A stretch of DNA of 64,000 nucleotides from Cephalopachus bancanus (GCA_027257055.1 JAPVLO010000153.1:310001-374000); one strand, 5' to 3'. Counted from the first letter of the stretch, positions 1-12,240 are shown. Made by a program: numbers and translations. The notes: generated by a model from the sequence alone, not told the origin.

Positions 1-807
1 CCACATTCTCTTGTCTCTTTAAGTCTGCTGCTGCCTAGGAAACTACATATAAGAACAGTACATCTGGGAGAAACAACAAGGAATTCCTATAAGCAACAAA
101 TGAGAGGCACCAAGGTCACCTTCTCAAAGTCCTTCTTTGATTCTATTTTGCTGTTTATACTATTACAGCATAAACATGAATATTCTAATTACAGTTGCTT
201 ATTTTGCTTTGTTTTGTTTCTACCTTGTATCCACATGATAAGCAAAGGATAATTTGCTTATCTTTTACTTATTTCATTTAAGCTGATTACTTCCAATGTT
301 TGTCTTGAGATCTTATAAACACGTCTTTATAAATTAATTGTGGCTGTTTTGTAAATGCAAAATTCCAAAATTATTATGCTTTGTGGTAAAAGAAAATCTA
401 GACTTTGATTATAGCAATGACAGAGGTCAAAAGCCAAAATATTTAAGTAGATCTCAATATAATCATCATGTCAAGTAATTAGAAAAGAAGGAATCTCAAG
501 AGTACATTAAATGTGCCACTGCAAAGGCATATAGATGCAATCCAGCTTCAAAGGCCCTTAAAGGATAAGACTCCGCAAGGCTCCCACTCTTTCCTTTGAA
601 GCATTTCTACCAGGCTGCTTTATGTCAACTTCACTTCCCCCTGCCCTTCTACTCTCGTTCACCAGTTGATCCCATGTCCTGTAAAACAGATCTCTTGTCC
701 CTAAGAGCACTATCACAACCTTTCTACTTGATTATACTTGGACTTTTCAGGCTTCCCCACTTACTTAGTCTAAACTATGCCAAACAAAACACAAACCTGA
801 GATTTAC
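1..807 (-). other. GHR: GHR intron 5, 5' part
   Basis: Sequence after the exon 5 donor in the direction of the gene, running to the left edge. It is AT-rich single-copy DNA. I see no RNA gene, repeat or further exon in it. A short open frame at 596-862 on the plus strand overlaps exon 5 on the opposite strand and has no coding character. Confidence 0.85.
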
Positions 808-980
808 CTATTTCCTCAACAGAGAAACACTTTTGATCCACCGTAACACCATTGTTAGTTAGCTTGATACAGTAAGGTATCCAAATGGAGGTATATGATG
901 AATTAAAGTAACAGCTGTTTTCTCCAGCAGAGATATAATCAGGGCATTCTTTCCATTCTTGAGTCGATTCTTGAGTATTC
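808..980 (-). CDS. GHR: GHR exon 5 (extracellular domain, residues 71-128)
   Basis: Third coding segment of growth hormone receptor in this window, a single-pass class I cytokine receptor that binds GH at the cell surface and signals through JAK2/STAT5. The exon is 173 bp, the human exon 5 length. It begins with the G completing Arg71, after an acceptor reading CCATTTAAG, and ends ATA-G before GTAAAT. The peptide contains [24 protein letters not shown] and KCFSVEEI. It supplies Cys83/Cys94 and Cys108/Cys122, the disulfide pairs of the first fibronectin-type domain, the binding hot-spot Trp104, and the N97-S-S glycosylation sequon. Compared with human GHR as I recall it, seven of 57 residues differ: W76S, V87I, F100Y, S113N, G116V, E120Q, D126E. 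The frame is open. The donor lacks G at +5, so it is moderate. The next exon lies beyond the left edge of the window. Confidence 0.96.
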
Positions 981-1728
981 CTTAAATGGAGGATAAAAAA
1001 AATAATTTTTCTGAAAATCATGCAATAGCTTAAGTCAAAGTGAGGTGCTTAACAGTCAGTTCGATAAATTGGAATAAAAATATTTTGTGGGAAAGTATTT
1101 TAGCAACATCATTTCCAAGAAGTATCCCATCCATGGACAATCTCATCAGTGTCTGAAAACTGTCAGGGGCCATTTGAGACTTCTGCCTATAGTAAAAACA
1201 TCTGTCTATTATATGCATATGCTATACCAGCTCCTTAATTAGGTGATTCCTAAGGTAGGGACTTCATTATACCCATTCTACAGATGATAGTTCTAAGGCT
1301 TAGGAAAGTTTCTAAAATGTTCATCTATTAAAACAACACAGAAAGTCAGTCTCCAAATTATAGAGATTCCCAGAGAACAGTGAAGTATTTCTCCAACTCA
1401 TGGTGGAAGAAACTGAGGAAGCATGCTCAGGCTCCAGGCTGAGTGACACACTATGTTCAGCCCTAGCACTGTGTGTATATAATGATACATCAGATTTGGT
1501 TCCTAATTTCAGATCAGAAGACTCACAAATTCCCATCTGAGTACTTTTTTTTTTTGTCTTTTGCATTCATTACATTAATATTCTATGAGAATTGATTATG
1601 TATAAAAGACTTTGCTAGACAATACGGCAATTCTTTAGAATATAATAGAATTATTCCTGCCTCAAGGGAAAAAAATTAAAAATCTGTATTACAAAGTTGT
1701 GTAAGTGCTCATTAAAGCCCTTGAGAGT

Positions 1729-1981
1729 GGCCGGGTTCAGTGGCTCAGCCTATAATCCCAGCACTTTGTGAGGCCAAGGTGAGTGGATTGCCTGAGTCCG
1801 TGGTTTTGAGATCAGCCTAGGCAACTTAGCAAGACCTCGTCTCTACAGTAAATCAAAAACTACAGGTGTGGTAGTGTACACCTATATTTTCAGCTACTTG
1901 GAGCTCTGAGGCAGAAGAATCACTGGTGCACTCCAGCCTGGATGACAGAGTGAGACTTCAACTCAAAAAAACAACAAAAAA
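1729..1981 (+). mobile_element. Alu SINE, right arm partly deleted
   Basis: Starts GGCCGGGTTCAGTGGCTCAGCC and ends in an A-rich tail after TGAGACTTCAACTC. The right arm jumps from AGAATCACTGG straight to TGCACTCCAGCCTGG, so roughly 40 bases are missing. It is flanked by imperfect 13-bp target-site duplications, AGCCCTTGAGAGT (1716-1728) and AGTCCCTGAGAGT (1982-1994). The copy is old, with many substitutions. Confidence 0.93.
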
Positions 1982-4900
1982 AGTCCCTGAGAGTTCAGAA
2001 GAAGGAATGATTGTTTTAGCTCATCATGGAAGACTTCAAGGTATAGGTGGGGTTTTTAGCAATCTGGAAGGATAACTAAAGTTTAATAAATGGTAATAGG
2101 GAAAGGAAGCGAACAGAGTGGTAATAGTGAATGGAAAGAACAGAGTGGTCAAAAGCACTGAGGTAAGGAAATATGGACATGAATGTGGTAAGGAAAGTAA
2201 GAAGCAATGGAATAACAAGAAAGAACTTCCTTAAATTAAAATTGCTACTTTGATAGGGTAGTTCATTATTCCCTTATTATTCACAAGCCTATTAGTTAAG
2301 AAGATTTATAAGTCAAGGGGACATAAACTATGTAAACTTCAATGAGAAAGGAGGTAGGAAAGGCCCTGTGCAGGTAGAGGTGCCTGTGGTTACCAAGCCA
2401 GATTATGGAGGTTTAGGACCATCCCTCAGTGGAATGGGTTCTGGGCAATGAGAATATCACAGGCTGTAGAGAAGGCAGATCCTGGAAGGAAGGGAGGAAA
2501 AGCTGGGAGAAGACACGTGTTTTCTTCTTTACAGCTGTTTTTCTGGCTGGTCTGTTTGTGGTACTAGAAGGAAACTTGTATAGTAACAATGGGGTCCTCG
2601 AGACAGTTGCTCACAAGCTGTTCGAAAGAACTTGGTATTGAAATTTCAGACACTACAGGATCTGAGACTCTAAATTATTGCTTAAATTCTAGTTGAGATT
2701 CTTAAAAGTTGGACATCCTTGAATGAGAGGGAGATTCATCCCTGTTGGGAAAATATTATTCTTAATTATCCAAAATTAAGTTTTATTTTAAATAATATTT
2801 AAAACTTACTCTTTTAAACTATTAAATCTAGGCAAAACTCCAAATGGACTCATAAAACAGATAATCTGCCACCTGCTTTCACTGAGTCGAAAGCCAATTT
2901 ATAGAAACTACTCTTTCCTTCTCTTACTCCCAAAAGTTAAGTGCTTTAAGTTTTCTCCCAGACTATCTTGTGAAGTAAAAGTTAGAACTATAGAAATAAA
3001 CCCTTATTAGAAATCAGAATAAAAAGCAGAAAACATGTTTTTCACCTACAGGTAACCAACTGGAAAAGGAACCATAAAAATACAGCATTTACGTTTTAGG
3101 AGAGACTGCTATTCATGACATACAGCTCAGATATTTTTGGCTTAAATTTAGCCTCTCTCTTAGAAAAAAAAAAACAGCAAGCAACAATGCCTTTTCTTCT
3201 AATTTCCCCCACAAGATTGCATGGAAAATGAAATTTCTTTCAAAAAGCCAGTGTAATTTTTTGAAGGGGGCTCAGCTGGAAATGCTAGAGGGGCTGAGCC
3301 ATAAGGGCCAAGTGTTCATAAGCCTACTTCCTAAGAACACAAGGCATTTACATGCAAGAAGCTGAGAACAGAGTAGCCCCAACGTGCTTCCCAGAGTCTT
3401 CTTTTGCCATGCCTGTGTTTTGCATTCATGCTGAGTTGCCTCCAAGCTCAGGGGCAGAATTTGGCGCCATTTCCACCTCAGGGTGGCAGAGAGTGTTTTG
3501 AGTCAGCTGCCCTAACACGATGAGGCTGTTCTCTTCTGCCAGCTCACCTGGCAAGAAACAGAGCCAGGCAAAACACACGACTGCCTGTGGGCCACCCCTG
3601 GACTGTCCTGTTGACAGTCTGGTGTGTTTAGATTCCGTTATGCTTTAGCTATCAAGGCCAGGCCAGCAAAATGAAAGCCCACTGCACCACCCTCTCCTCT
3701 GTTCCTTTCTGCCTTCAGTGACTCTAGTTTTGGATAAAACCCTGTCACAGTTTTATTTGTGTGTCACAGATGGGAAGTGTGTTTCTATAGTTTCAGGAGT
3801 TGCCTGGCAACTGAATTTGAAGAAACAATGACAAAAGTCAGAAAGTGCATGTGTACTGTGCTCTTTGTGTTAGTGGATAATGAGAAGCCTAATATATTTT
3901 TACATTAATCATGCAGTCCAGCCCTAATATTCCTAAGCCCTCAATTCAACCCTTCTCAGATAAACTAGGCTATGGGTTTATGCTAGTTTGCCTAAGATAT
4001 ATAAAAATGTTATATTTTTATAGAGAAAACACAGAATGCTAATTTTGCAAGTTTAATCATTAGGTTGTTCTTAGGATGTTTAAGGATATGACAATTCCTA
4101 CCCCCTCTACCCTGGGATTTCAAATTCCACCAGGGTAAAAACTAAGACATCCTTCTGAATATGTCTAAAATTTTCCTGCCACCTGGTCATACTTTCAGCA
4201 GCACCCTTGTTAGCACAGAGCCTAGTTTGGACCAGGGATACTGAAAGGACTGAGTTGTGCTGAAGAGACCTGCAGACAGAGTTATGTGGGCCTGATGGAT
4301 GAGGGTAAGGAGCAAATATATATTTGTGAAAGCTTCATTTCTTTGGATTTCTCCTTTGCTTGTGCTCAAATTTGGTGAATATTATTAGGGTGGCTAAAAA
4401 AAAACCCCCAAAAAGCTATTTCCATGAAGTGGGCCCAGTTTATGAGGTTCTGCTGTTTCTCTGGTTGATTAATTGTGCCTGTACAAGTAACTTATTTTAC
4501 TTGTTTTAACTGAACTGGGTCTCTGAGATGCTGAAGTAAAGCATGAAATTGCACTTACTAAGTCTTTCTCTCTTCATTTACAAATAATATAATCAATTCT
4601 ATACATATTCAAAAATGTTACCAAACATATTAGCTTCATGTTTGAATGTATTTATAGGAATCAGCTTTGTTTACTAGCCCTTATCTCTCTGCAGTGTCAG
4701 TCTTAAGAAAAAAAAATAGTGTATATGGTGCCCAACCATTTCATCTTCATGTGCTCTTTGGGTTATGTCCAAGAGACCTCTCTCACCCTGAGAAAGTGTG
4801 GAAGGCCAGTCTTGGCCTTGAGATACTTGTGATCTCTAAGTGAAGCACTCAGCTTTGCATTAAAAATAGTTATAATGCTATAAGGCATACTAATAATTAC

Positions 4901-4989
4901 AAACAGTTAAGAATCAAAATCATTTTATAGCCCAGAAGTTGGAATTCTGTCATGATTATTTGAAATTATTATTATACTACCAATAATAA

Positions 4990-5230
4990 CAGCAGCTACC
5001 GTTTACTGGTACTTATTATGTGTGAAGCACTATGTGAAGTATTTTTTAATGTACAATCTAATAAGATCCTCACAAGAAGCCGTGAGGCAAGCTTGTTATT
5101 TCTATTCTGCAAATGAGAAGGCCAAGTTGTACACACACTGACTAATTTGCTGAATATTCCTTGGTAAGAAAAGTGCCAGGCCCAGGCTGAAATGCAGGTT
5201 TGTTGGGCTTGAGCTCATGTCCTTTACTGC
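4990..5230 (-). repeat. MIR SINE relic
   Basis: The plus strand shows the reverse complement of the MIR core: TACTTATTATGTGTGAAGCA, then AAGATCCTCACAAGAAGCC, then TTCTGCAAATGAGAAGGCC. This tRNA-derived family is ancient and shared by all mammals. The borders are approximate. Confidence 0.7.
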
Positions 5231-5602
5231 TGTCTGCCATCTTCCTTCCCTCTCCCAGCTCCTCTGTGGGGTAGAACATATCACCTTTAGGCTAATGAAC
5301 AATAAGAGCCTAGAATAAAGGGTCCTTACTAACCTTGCAACTTGAAGTGTTCAACACTAAAATTTTAAAAGATAAAAAAGTACAACATAAGAGTAAACAG
5401 CGAAGAAAATAATGACATGAAGGGGAAGAAAAAAACTATTTGGGTGGTGATTATATTGAAAAATCTTTGTTTCATTCTTCCTCTGTTATTTTACAGGACC
5501 ACTGGTAAAAATGGAAAATTATTACAATCCCCCTTATTAAATTAACTAATTTGAAAGAAACATATAAACTATTATCCACATAGCAACCAAGTTGCATCTT
5601 TT

Positions 5603-5861
5603 TTTTTTGCCTTCTAAAACCCAGATTTTATCACATTTTTCTATTTTTAGAGCCTTATTTTTATTTTTTAATTTTTATTTTGAAGATGTGGGGTACAATT
5701 CATGGTTAGGTATACAGATGGTCATTGTACAGGTAAAGTTTGGGCCTCATTTTGGTCCCCACATCACCTGGTTTGAGATCAGGTAACCTTATTGATGAAG
5801 TGTGCCCCCCCCACTCCCTGCTCCCTGCTCCCTCCCCTGGCAGTTTCCCACTACTACCAAT
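5603..5861 (-). mobile_element. 5'-truncated L1 3' end with possible 3' transduction
   Basis: The plus strand carries the reverse complement of an L1 3' UTR (GATGTGGGGTACAATTCATGG onward, 5685-5861). It is bounded by a repeat of CAAGTTGCATCTTTT at 5588-5602 and 5862-5876. In element orientation the UTR ends in a first A-rich tract (5656-5680), followed by about 47 bases of other sequence (5609-5655), then a second pure A run (5599-5608) abutting the duplication. Two tails with unique sequence between is the usual layout of an L1 3' transduction. Confidence 0.75.
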
Positions 5862-6353
5862 CAAGTTGCATCTTTTAAGACACACTTTTTTTCAAAAAAC
5901 ACCCATGGCTTTCTACCAAAAATAAAGTAAAAATCAAAGCCCACCCTGGCCTATAAGGTTTGCTACAGTCTGGCCCTAAGTAACTCTCTGACCCCTGCCC
6001 ATATCACACTTTCCATTTTCAATCTTTTGCCATCAGTGCTGGCCTTTTGCTTTCCTCAAACATGCCAAGACTGCAATAGAGAGGCTTCCTATAACCTCCT
6101 ATTCCAAGCATCACTAAAGTCCTCTACGCACACTCTCATCCACATGCACATACCCATGTGTATATACACTCAATCTCACGCACACTTTGACACAGTCACT
6201 CTCATATACTCCATGCACATACGCACACACACATATAGTGCTGAAACTCTTTATCCTCTTTCAAGCTTTATTTTTTTTAATAATGCATATTACCCACTGG
6301 CATTTTTTAAATATTTTAAATTATCTGTCTCCCTCCCTTTAAAATAAATCTTT

Positions 6354-6657
6354 GCCAGGTACTGTGGCTCAGTCTGTAATCCCAGCACTTTGGGAGACTG
6401 AGGAGAGAGGATTGCCTGAGCCTGGAGGTTCAAGACCAGTCTGCGCAACTTGGTGAGACCTCATCTCTACCATAAGTCACAAAAAGTAGCTCAGCGTGGT
6501 GGTGTGCATCTGTAGTTCCAGCTACTTGGAAGGCTGAGGTGGAAGAATCACCTGAGCCCAGCAGGTCGAGGCTGTGGTGGCCATGAGTGTGCCACTGTAC
6601 TCCAGCCTGGGCAACAAGAGTGAGACTCTAACTCAAAAAATAAACAAACAAACAAAT
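6354..6657 (+). mobile_element. Alu SINE, full length
   Basis: Full dimeric Alu, GCCAGGTACTGTGGCTCAG through AACTC and an A-rich (AAAC)n tail. It retains GCAACTTGGTGAGACC, the older form of the local Alu family. Flanks AAATAAATCTTTGCC and AATAAATCTATCTCC look like a decayed target-site duplication. It ends about 240 bp from GHR exon 4. Confidence 0.93.
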
Positions 6658-6896
6658 AATAAATCTATCTCCAGGAGACCAGGAATTTTATCTTTTTGCA
6701 ATCTTTGCTATATCTCTAGTGCCCAAAATAGTGCTCAGTACATAGTAAAGGGGCTAATTTTTTTTCAATAAATTAATAAATAAATACATTTAAGTCATCA
6801 AGATAAACCACTTCTATTCCTATACTGCATGTGACTTAGTATACTTTAGTCAGCACATCCATGGAGAGAAAAATCAGAAAGGCATAAAGGTTACAC

Positions 6897-7026
6897 CTTC
6901 TAATATAGAACAGCTGCACAGATCCTGGGCTCTTTAAGCTACGATGAACCTCATCTGTCCAGTGGCATGAAAAGGTCTCTAGTTCAGGTGAACGGCACTT
7001 GATGAATTTAGTCTTCCAAGAAGAAT
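6897..7026 (-). CDS. GHR: GHR exon 4 (extracellular domain, residues 28-71)
   Basis: Coding exon of growth hormone receptor, 130 bp as in human. The acceptor has a long pyrimidine tract ending TTCTACAG; the donor is AGAAG|GTGTAA, without G at +5. The first AT completes Asn28 with the last A of exon 3, and the final AG is completed by G of exon 5, so the frame is continuous. The peptide contains [20 protein letters not shown] and VQLFYIRR. Cys38 and Cys48 form the first disulfide of the hormone-binding domain. N28-S-S across the exon 3/4 junction is a glycosylation sequon. Residue 43, Arg in human, is Leu here, which matters for GH species specificity. About 13 of 44 residues differ from human as recalled, clustered at 31-36 and 56-64. 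Skipping exon 3 would keep the frame and make codon 6/28 GAT. Confidence 0.97.
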
Positions 7027-7149
7027 CTGTAGAATAAAAAGAAAAAGCAAGGCATGAAATCAGAAAGGTCTTATGTGGTTCTAATAAAACACCTACAGTA
7101 TTGTATACAGAAGAAACCATTGGGATAAAGCCAACACATTCTGTATCTA

Positions 7150-9470
7150 GGAGGTGATGCCAGTGTCTTCCAGAAACGCTTTCTTTCCTTGGGAGAAGTC
7201 TTAGAGTCTGTTAGCTGCTAGTGCTAGCCCTTGATTCTAGAGACAAACCATTTTACCTTTATTTCAAGCATTATTTCTTAAGAGTGTTTAAGAAACCAGA
7301 GCGAGAGATGATTTGGGTACAGGTAGTTCATCTAGAAGGTGATCCCAGGAATTAGAAGTGAAGGAATAAGGAGAGTAGGAAGAAAAGGGAGAACAGCTAA
7401 TTATGTGTGTCATTGAGCTGGTTATCACAATGGTTAATTGCGGCCCAAACCCACTGAGGATCCTCTGAAAAACTGTACAATGTGTCCTGTGTATTATGTA
7501 CTGAGTACCATTGTCCTACAAGGAATGGGAGCCTGGAACATTTCCCCAACAACTCCCAACACCCACTGGTTGAGGGTACCTTGGTGATATTAACTCCTGT
7601 GCACTTGTAGGCTGCACCTGAACAGAGACTGAGGGTTCTTTCCTAGGCAGGCACATGGTGGTGCATGGTGGCACCTGGGCACTATAGGTGGCTGTGTTGA
7701 CATTGGGTGAACAAAGGGAATGTGCGGCGGGACCACAGTATCCTTACAGGACCATTTTTCTTTTTATAGAATTTTGATAGAAAGTCACTTATGTTTGCAT
7801 TATTTTAAAAGATTCAGCCAGTAAACTTATTAAATAGACACCAACTGTCAAAAAGTTATACATACATTTGTGTTTATTCTAACTTGGGAATTGGAGCGTG
7901 CCTCCTATGTTCGGATATTAGCCAAAGTCCCTTTGCATTAATGAAATCTACAGCTATAGATATGGACCAGAAAGGTCTGATGCAAAACCCATTTTTGTAG
8001 ATTTTGGAGAGGGTCAATTTGTTTTTCTTTTCTTTATTGCTCCTTATAGGATTAGACTTCAATTAAATTGTAAGCAATATATTTGTTCTCTTATCTAAAA
8101 CTCTCATTCTTGGGCATTGGTGACACTATCTTAAAGTATCTCTATAAATACTTTAAAAGATCATTTAAAAATAAATACTATGCAAACAAACACATACAAA
8201 TTCCTGACTCCAAATTCCAGGATATATACCTTGTGTTCTGAACCAAAAATATGCCTCCCTTTTTCCTCTGGCAACACAGTCATAAGGGATGGATGTTATA
8301 AATTTCTAAACAAATCCATTGTTTAGTCATTTATTCAAAAAACACTACTATACATCAGTTTTGTGCCAGACCCTATTCTAGGAATAGAGCAGGGAACAAA
8401 CTGATAAAAATCTTGGTCCTTGTTGAGCTGCCATTCTACTGGGGTGGGGGATGTAGCGATCCTATGTAGAAAAGTGAGTTATGTAAGAAAAGATGACAGG
8501 GCTGGGAAATGGAGACTTCACCTCCCTTCCACTAACACCCACATTAACGTAATGAAGAAACTCAGGCTCAGGATATGTGCCTTTATCTGATAACACCTAT
8601 TGCTCTGAATAGTCTGGCTACAATCAAGTGAATCTTCAGAGAATTCTGAGTTGCAGGTACACATCAACCTTGACATGTTGGAGACAGTAGGAATTTTATT
8701 AAAAAATAATGTTGTAAAATATACTTTTTTTTGCATGAACTGATAAATTTATAAGAGTTTTGGGGCATGGACAGCAGATGGACAGCCCTTTTTATGTGGT
8801 CATTGTTTACTAACCCCTCTCATAACACTGAAGTGTAGGAGCCTATGGTTACAAGTGAGTACAGTGAAAAAGGTGTGTATTTGTTAGACAAGCACCTATT
8901 ATAAAGTATTCAGAAAAGTTCCTTTTTTCTATTAGTTAAAGCACTAAAAACACCACTTTAGGTTTTTCTAGAAAATTAGTGATTAATAAAAGTAAATATT
9001 TAAATCACAACATTCTTAATGCCTGCAGGATTGAGGAGATTATTTCACATTCTATTTGTACAGAAGATAAGAAGAAATGCACTAGATTATAAATTGAAAG
9101 ATTTGCTTTCTAGAACACTAAATGCAAATGCCACCAGTTTCATATATTCCTTGTGTAATATGCCTGTCACATAATAGCAAGAATAAAAAAGCCAACCCCA
9201 AAACTTGAAACAGAAAACAAACAAAACCTTGTCAGCTGGAAACAAAAAACTTAAAAAGAAAAAAGAACTAATATGAGACACATTTTAAACTTAGTATTCT
9301 TAGATTTATTGTTTCCTTTTAACTCCAGATGTATAGAAAGTCCTTGTTACCATCTCGTTCTAAGTGAGAAATAGGACGTTTATGGTTGTGGTGCTAATGT
9401 GATGAAATGTGTGCCTACACAAAACCCTGATATAGAAGTATTGCAGCAAAACTATGTTTTTCTTCATCTT
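7150..9470. other. Intronic stretch, mostly unique
   Basis: Follows exon 4 on the intron 3 side. The only repeat-like part is about 8315-8450 (TTTATTCA...GTGCCAGACCCTATTCTAGG...), which resembles an L2-type relic. I see no gene, RNA or regulatory element in the rest. Confidence 0.5.
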
Positions 9471-9472
9471 TT

Positions 9473-9740
9473 TTTTTTTTTTTTTTTTTTGAGTTAGAGT
9501 CTCACTCTGTCACCCAGGCTGGAGTGCAGCCTTGACCTGCTGGGCTCCGGCAATCCTTCCGCCTCAGCCTTCCAAGTAGCTGGAATTACAGGCATACGCT
9601 ACCATGCCTGGCTGAATTTTTTATTTATTGTAGAGATGAGGTCTCACTGCTCAGGCGGGTCTCAAACATGCGGGCTCAGGCAATCTACTTACCTCAGCCT
9701 CCCAAAGGCATGGGATTACAGGCTGAGCCACCAACCTGGC
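9473..9740 (-). mobile_element. Alu SINE, young-form, with right-arm deletion
   Basis: Antisense Alu with a long poly(T) on the plus strand, then GAGTTAGAGTCTCACTCTGTC. The GC-rich right-arm segment is missing (GGAGTGCAG runs straight into CCTTGACCTGC). GGTCTCACTGCTCAGG shows the loss of the AACTTGGT segment that marks the younger local subfamily. Target-site duplication TTTTCTTCATCTTTT flanks it (9458-9472 and 9741-9755). Confidence 0.93.
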
Positions 9741-9755
9741 TTTTCTTCATCTTTT

Positions 9756-12240
9756 AAAGATCTTTTTCTCCCTTCCCCATTTCCCTTCCACCTTCCTTCT
9801 TTCTTTCTTTTTCCTTGTACCCTCCTTCTCTCTTTCTTCATTTGCTAGATCTATGTGTTAAGTGCTGTCACAGATAGCTCCTAAAGTGGTGCCCAATAAT
9901 TCCTGCCTCCAATTATTCACAGTCTTATATATTTCCTTTCTTTGAGTAATTTGTTTTTAACCAACAGAATATGGCAGCATTGAGGTAATGTCATTTCCAT
10001 GACTAGGTTACAAAAAACTGGGACTTCTGTCATTCTAGCAGACTCACCCTTTTGCTGATTTTGATGAAGCCACCTGTTGTGTAAGTTAGGATCACATGGC
10101 AAAGAATTGAAAGTGGCCTCTGGCCAACAACCAGCAAGAGAAAAACAACTTTTAATGACCTGAATCCTACCAACAACCATGTAAGTGAGTAAGGAAACCA
10201 ATCTTTCTCCAGTTCAGTCTTCAGAAGAGACCACTGCCCTGCCTGACACTTTGCAGTCTTGTGACATAGTTTGATGCAGAGGGCCTGGTTGATGAATTAA
10301 CTTGGAGGTAGGACAGGAAATATTATTACCTGTTCTAAACGTTTGAATGTTATCGATACAGAATAAATTCGGGTAATAGATCAGAACTTGAAAGCAGTGT
10401 TCAAGAATGACATATGCCACATTTCTTAGCAAATGGAATGTATCAGGGTGAGTATGGGAAAGTGAGTAATTCTTGTTTTGGAGCCAAGAAGAACTGTATT
10501 GTGGCTGAAGACAGCCAACATTCCTAAAGCTTACTTCCTTTTGTCATCCTGAGGTTTTCCAAGTCTAAGAAGTACTGGCATAATCTTAAAATAAGCACTT
10601 TTATGGCTTTTTTTTCATTTTACTATGAAGACAACAAATAGCCACTATAGACTCTCAGGTTCTCTCTGATGAGTCATTTGTGAAATAATACTATTTCCTG
10701 CTCTCTCATGATGTCTTACACCTTGAATCTAAAGACAGTGAAGTTAAACATCCATTTATAGCATCCCTGAAAAGAATGGTGCAATTGACAAGACAGACTA
10801 CTTTTGTCCCTAAATTAATTCTAATTAAAATGAGTGTTCCAATTTAAGCAGTTCCACAATCTGAATACATGTCAGCATCAATACTGTTCAGCTCTCAAGA
10901 ATATAGACAACAAGTTAGGGTTTAATTTTCATTTCCTTTTTGAAGTCTTCATTTTGAAAATGAGGATTTTGACCCTTTATTAAGGTATTACTACTATTTA
11001 CATCATGTCACATATTATATCAGGTTGCACAACTTCACATATCATGTCATTTAATACTGACAACAACTCCCAAAGATTGGTATTATTTCTATTTCAAAAT
11101 AAGTGAAACTAGAGGGTAGATAAGTTCCCTGAATTTCCTAGGTTCATACTCCTATAGGTACTGGAGATGGGATTAAAACACAGGTTTGTGTGAATTTAAA
11201 CTAAACTCTGCACTAGCAAAAAATAGTAGCTATTTAGTCACCAACTTTTATTTTTTTCTAAAATAAAATTCCCAGAAGGAAAATGAGCTCAGATGTTCTC
11301 TTGTTATTAATCTCAGAGGATGGGAACTTAGATATCTTGTACGGAGCAGGGGGTTGAAGGGAAAACTTTGCTTTCAGACCAAAATGTAGCTAAATACAAC
11401 CAGTTGACAAATTCTTTTTGAGTTGGGATGGCCGTAGGTAAACAATAAGGAAAGGAAGAAAAGAAAGCAATAGTCCTTAATTTGGTAAAGAAAACCCACT
11501 GAATTAAACTTCTACAAAGAAAACATTTTATAGAATAGGTAGATGATCTTCAACCATGATTTTAATTCTAAATGATTAAATAAATTATAAGACCAAACCA
11601 GATACGTGGTTAGATGTGCATGAAAAATGAGAAAGAACATACTGAATGAAAGAAAAGCACACCGGACCAAATGACTTCTGGGCCACTATGGTGCATTTGG
11701 GTTCTGCTAACAAGTCTGCATATGCAGTCAGTCAAGATCTGTTTTAGAAGAGAAGAATAATCACAGCATACTCAGTCACCCAGATCTGGATAAAGAATGA
11801 TTATTACTGTACATAAGCCAAAATGAGGAAATACTTATTATCAACTAAAATAACTTTCGTATGTTCAGAGAATTGCATAAACTCACTGGTCCAGGCCAAC
11901 TATGGTGAAATTGTAATGTTCTTTCCACAAATAATAAACAAGAGTTGGTGATTCCAGTAGAGCGAGGCTACATCCTTAATCATGCCTGCACAAACTTTGA
12001 CTAATTTTTGGGTGACCGATTAGCCTAAATGTATCAATGATTTAAGAACATCTTTGTATTCAGCCTTTATATTTGAGTAAGGCAATATTACAGAATAGAA
12101 CATGCATGATCCTCAAATGTTTGATAAACAGAGATATAATTCTGCCATGAGAGAAAGAAACGACTGCATTCAACATCTCTGCTTTTCTAAGTCCCCTTTT
12201 TAGACAGGAATAGAATGAAGAGGGAATGACAATATGATAG
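9756..12240. other. Intronic stretch with little recognisable content
   Basis: Contains a pyrimidine-rich patch at 9757-9845 and a probable MIR relic near 10985-11200 (ATCATGTCATTTAATACTGA, then TTCAAAATAAGTGAAACTAG). I see nothing else in it. The short open frames on either strand show no coding character. Confidence 0.45.

Larger units (their letters stand above)
981..6896 (-). other. GHR: GHR intron 4
   Basis: A 5,916-bp intron between exons 4 and 5. It holds an Alu (1729-1981), a MIR relic (about 4990-5230), a short L1 3' end with its own target-site duplication (5603-5861) and a second Alu (6354-6657). The stretch 1995-4990 is otherwise unique to my eye. Within it 3240-3780 is less AT-rich than its surroundings and free of recognisable repeats. 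Confidence 0.85.
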
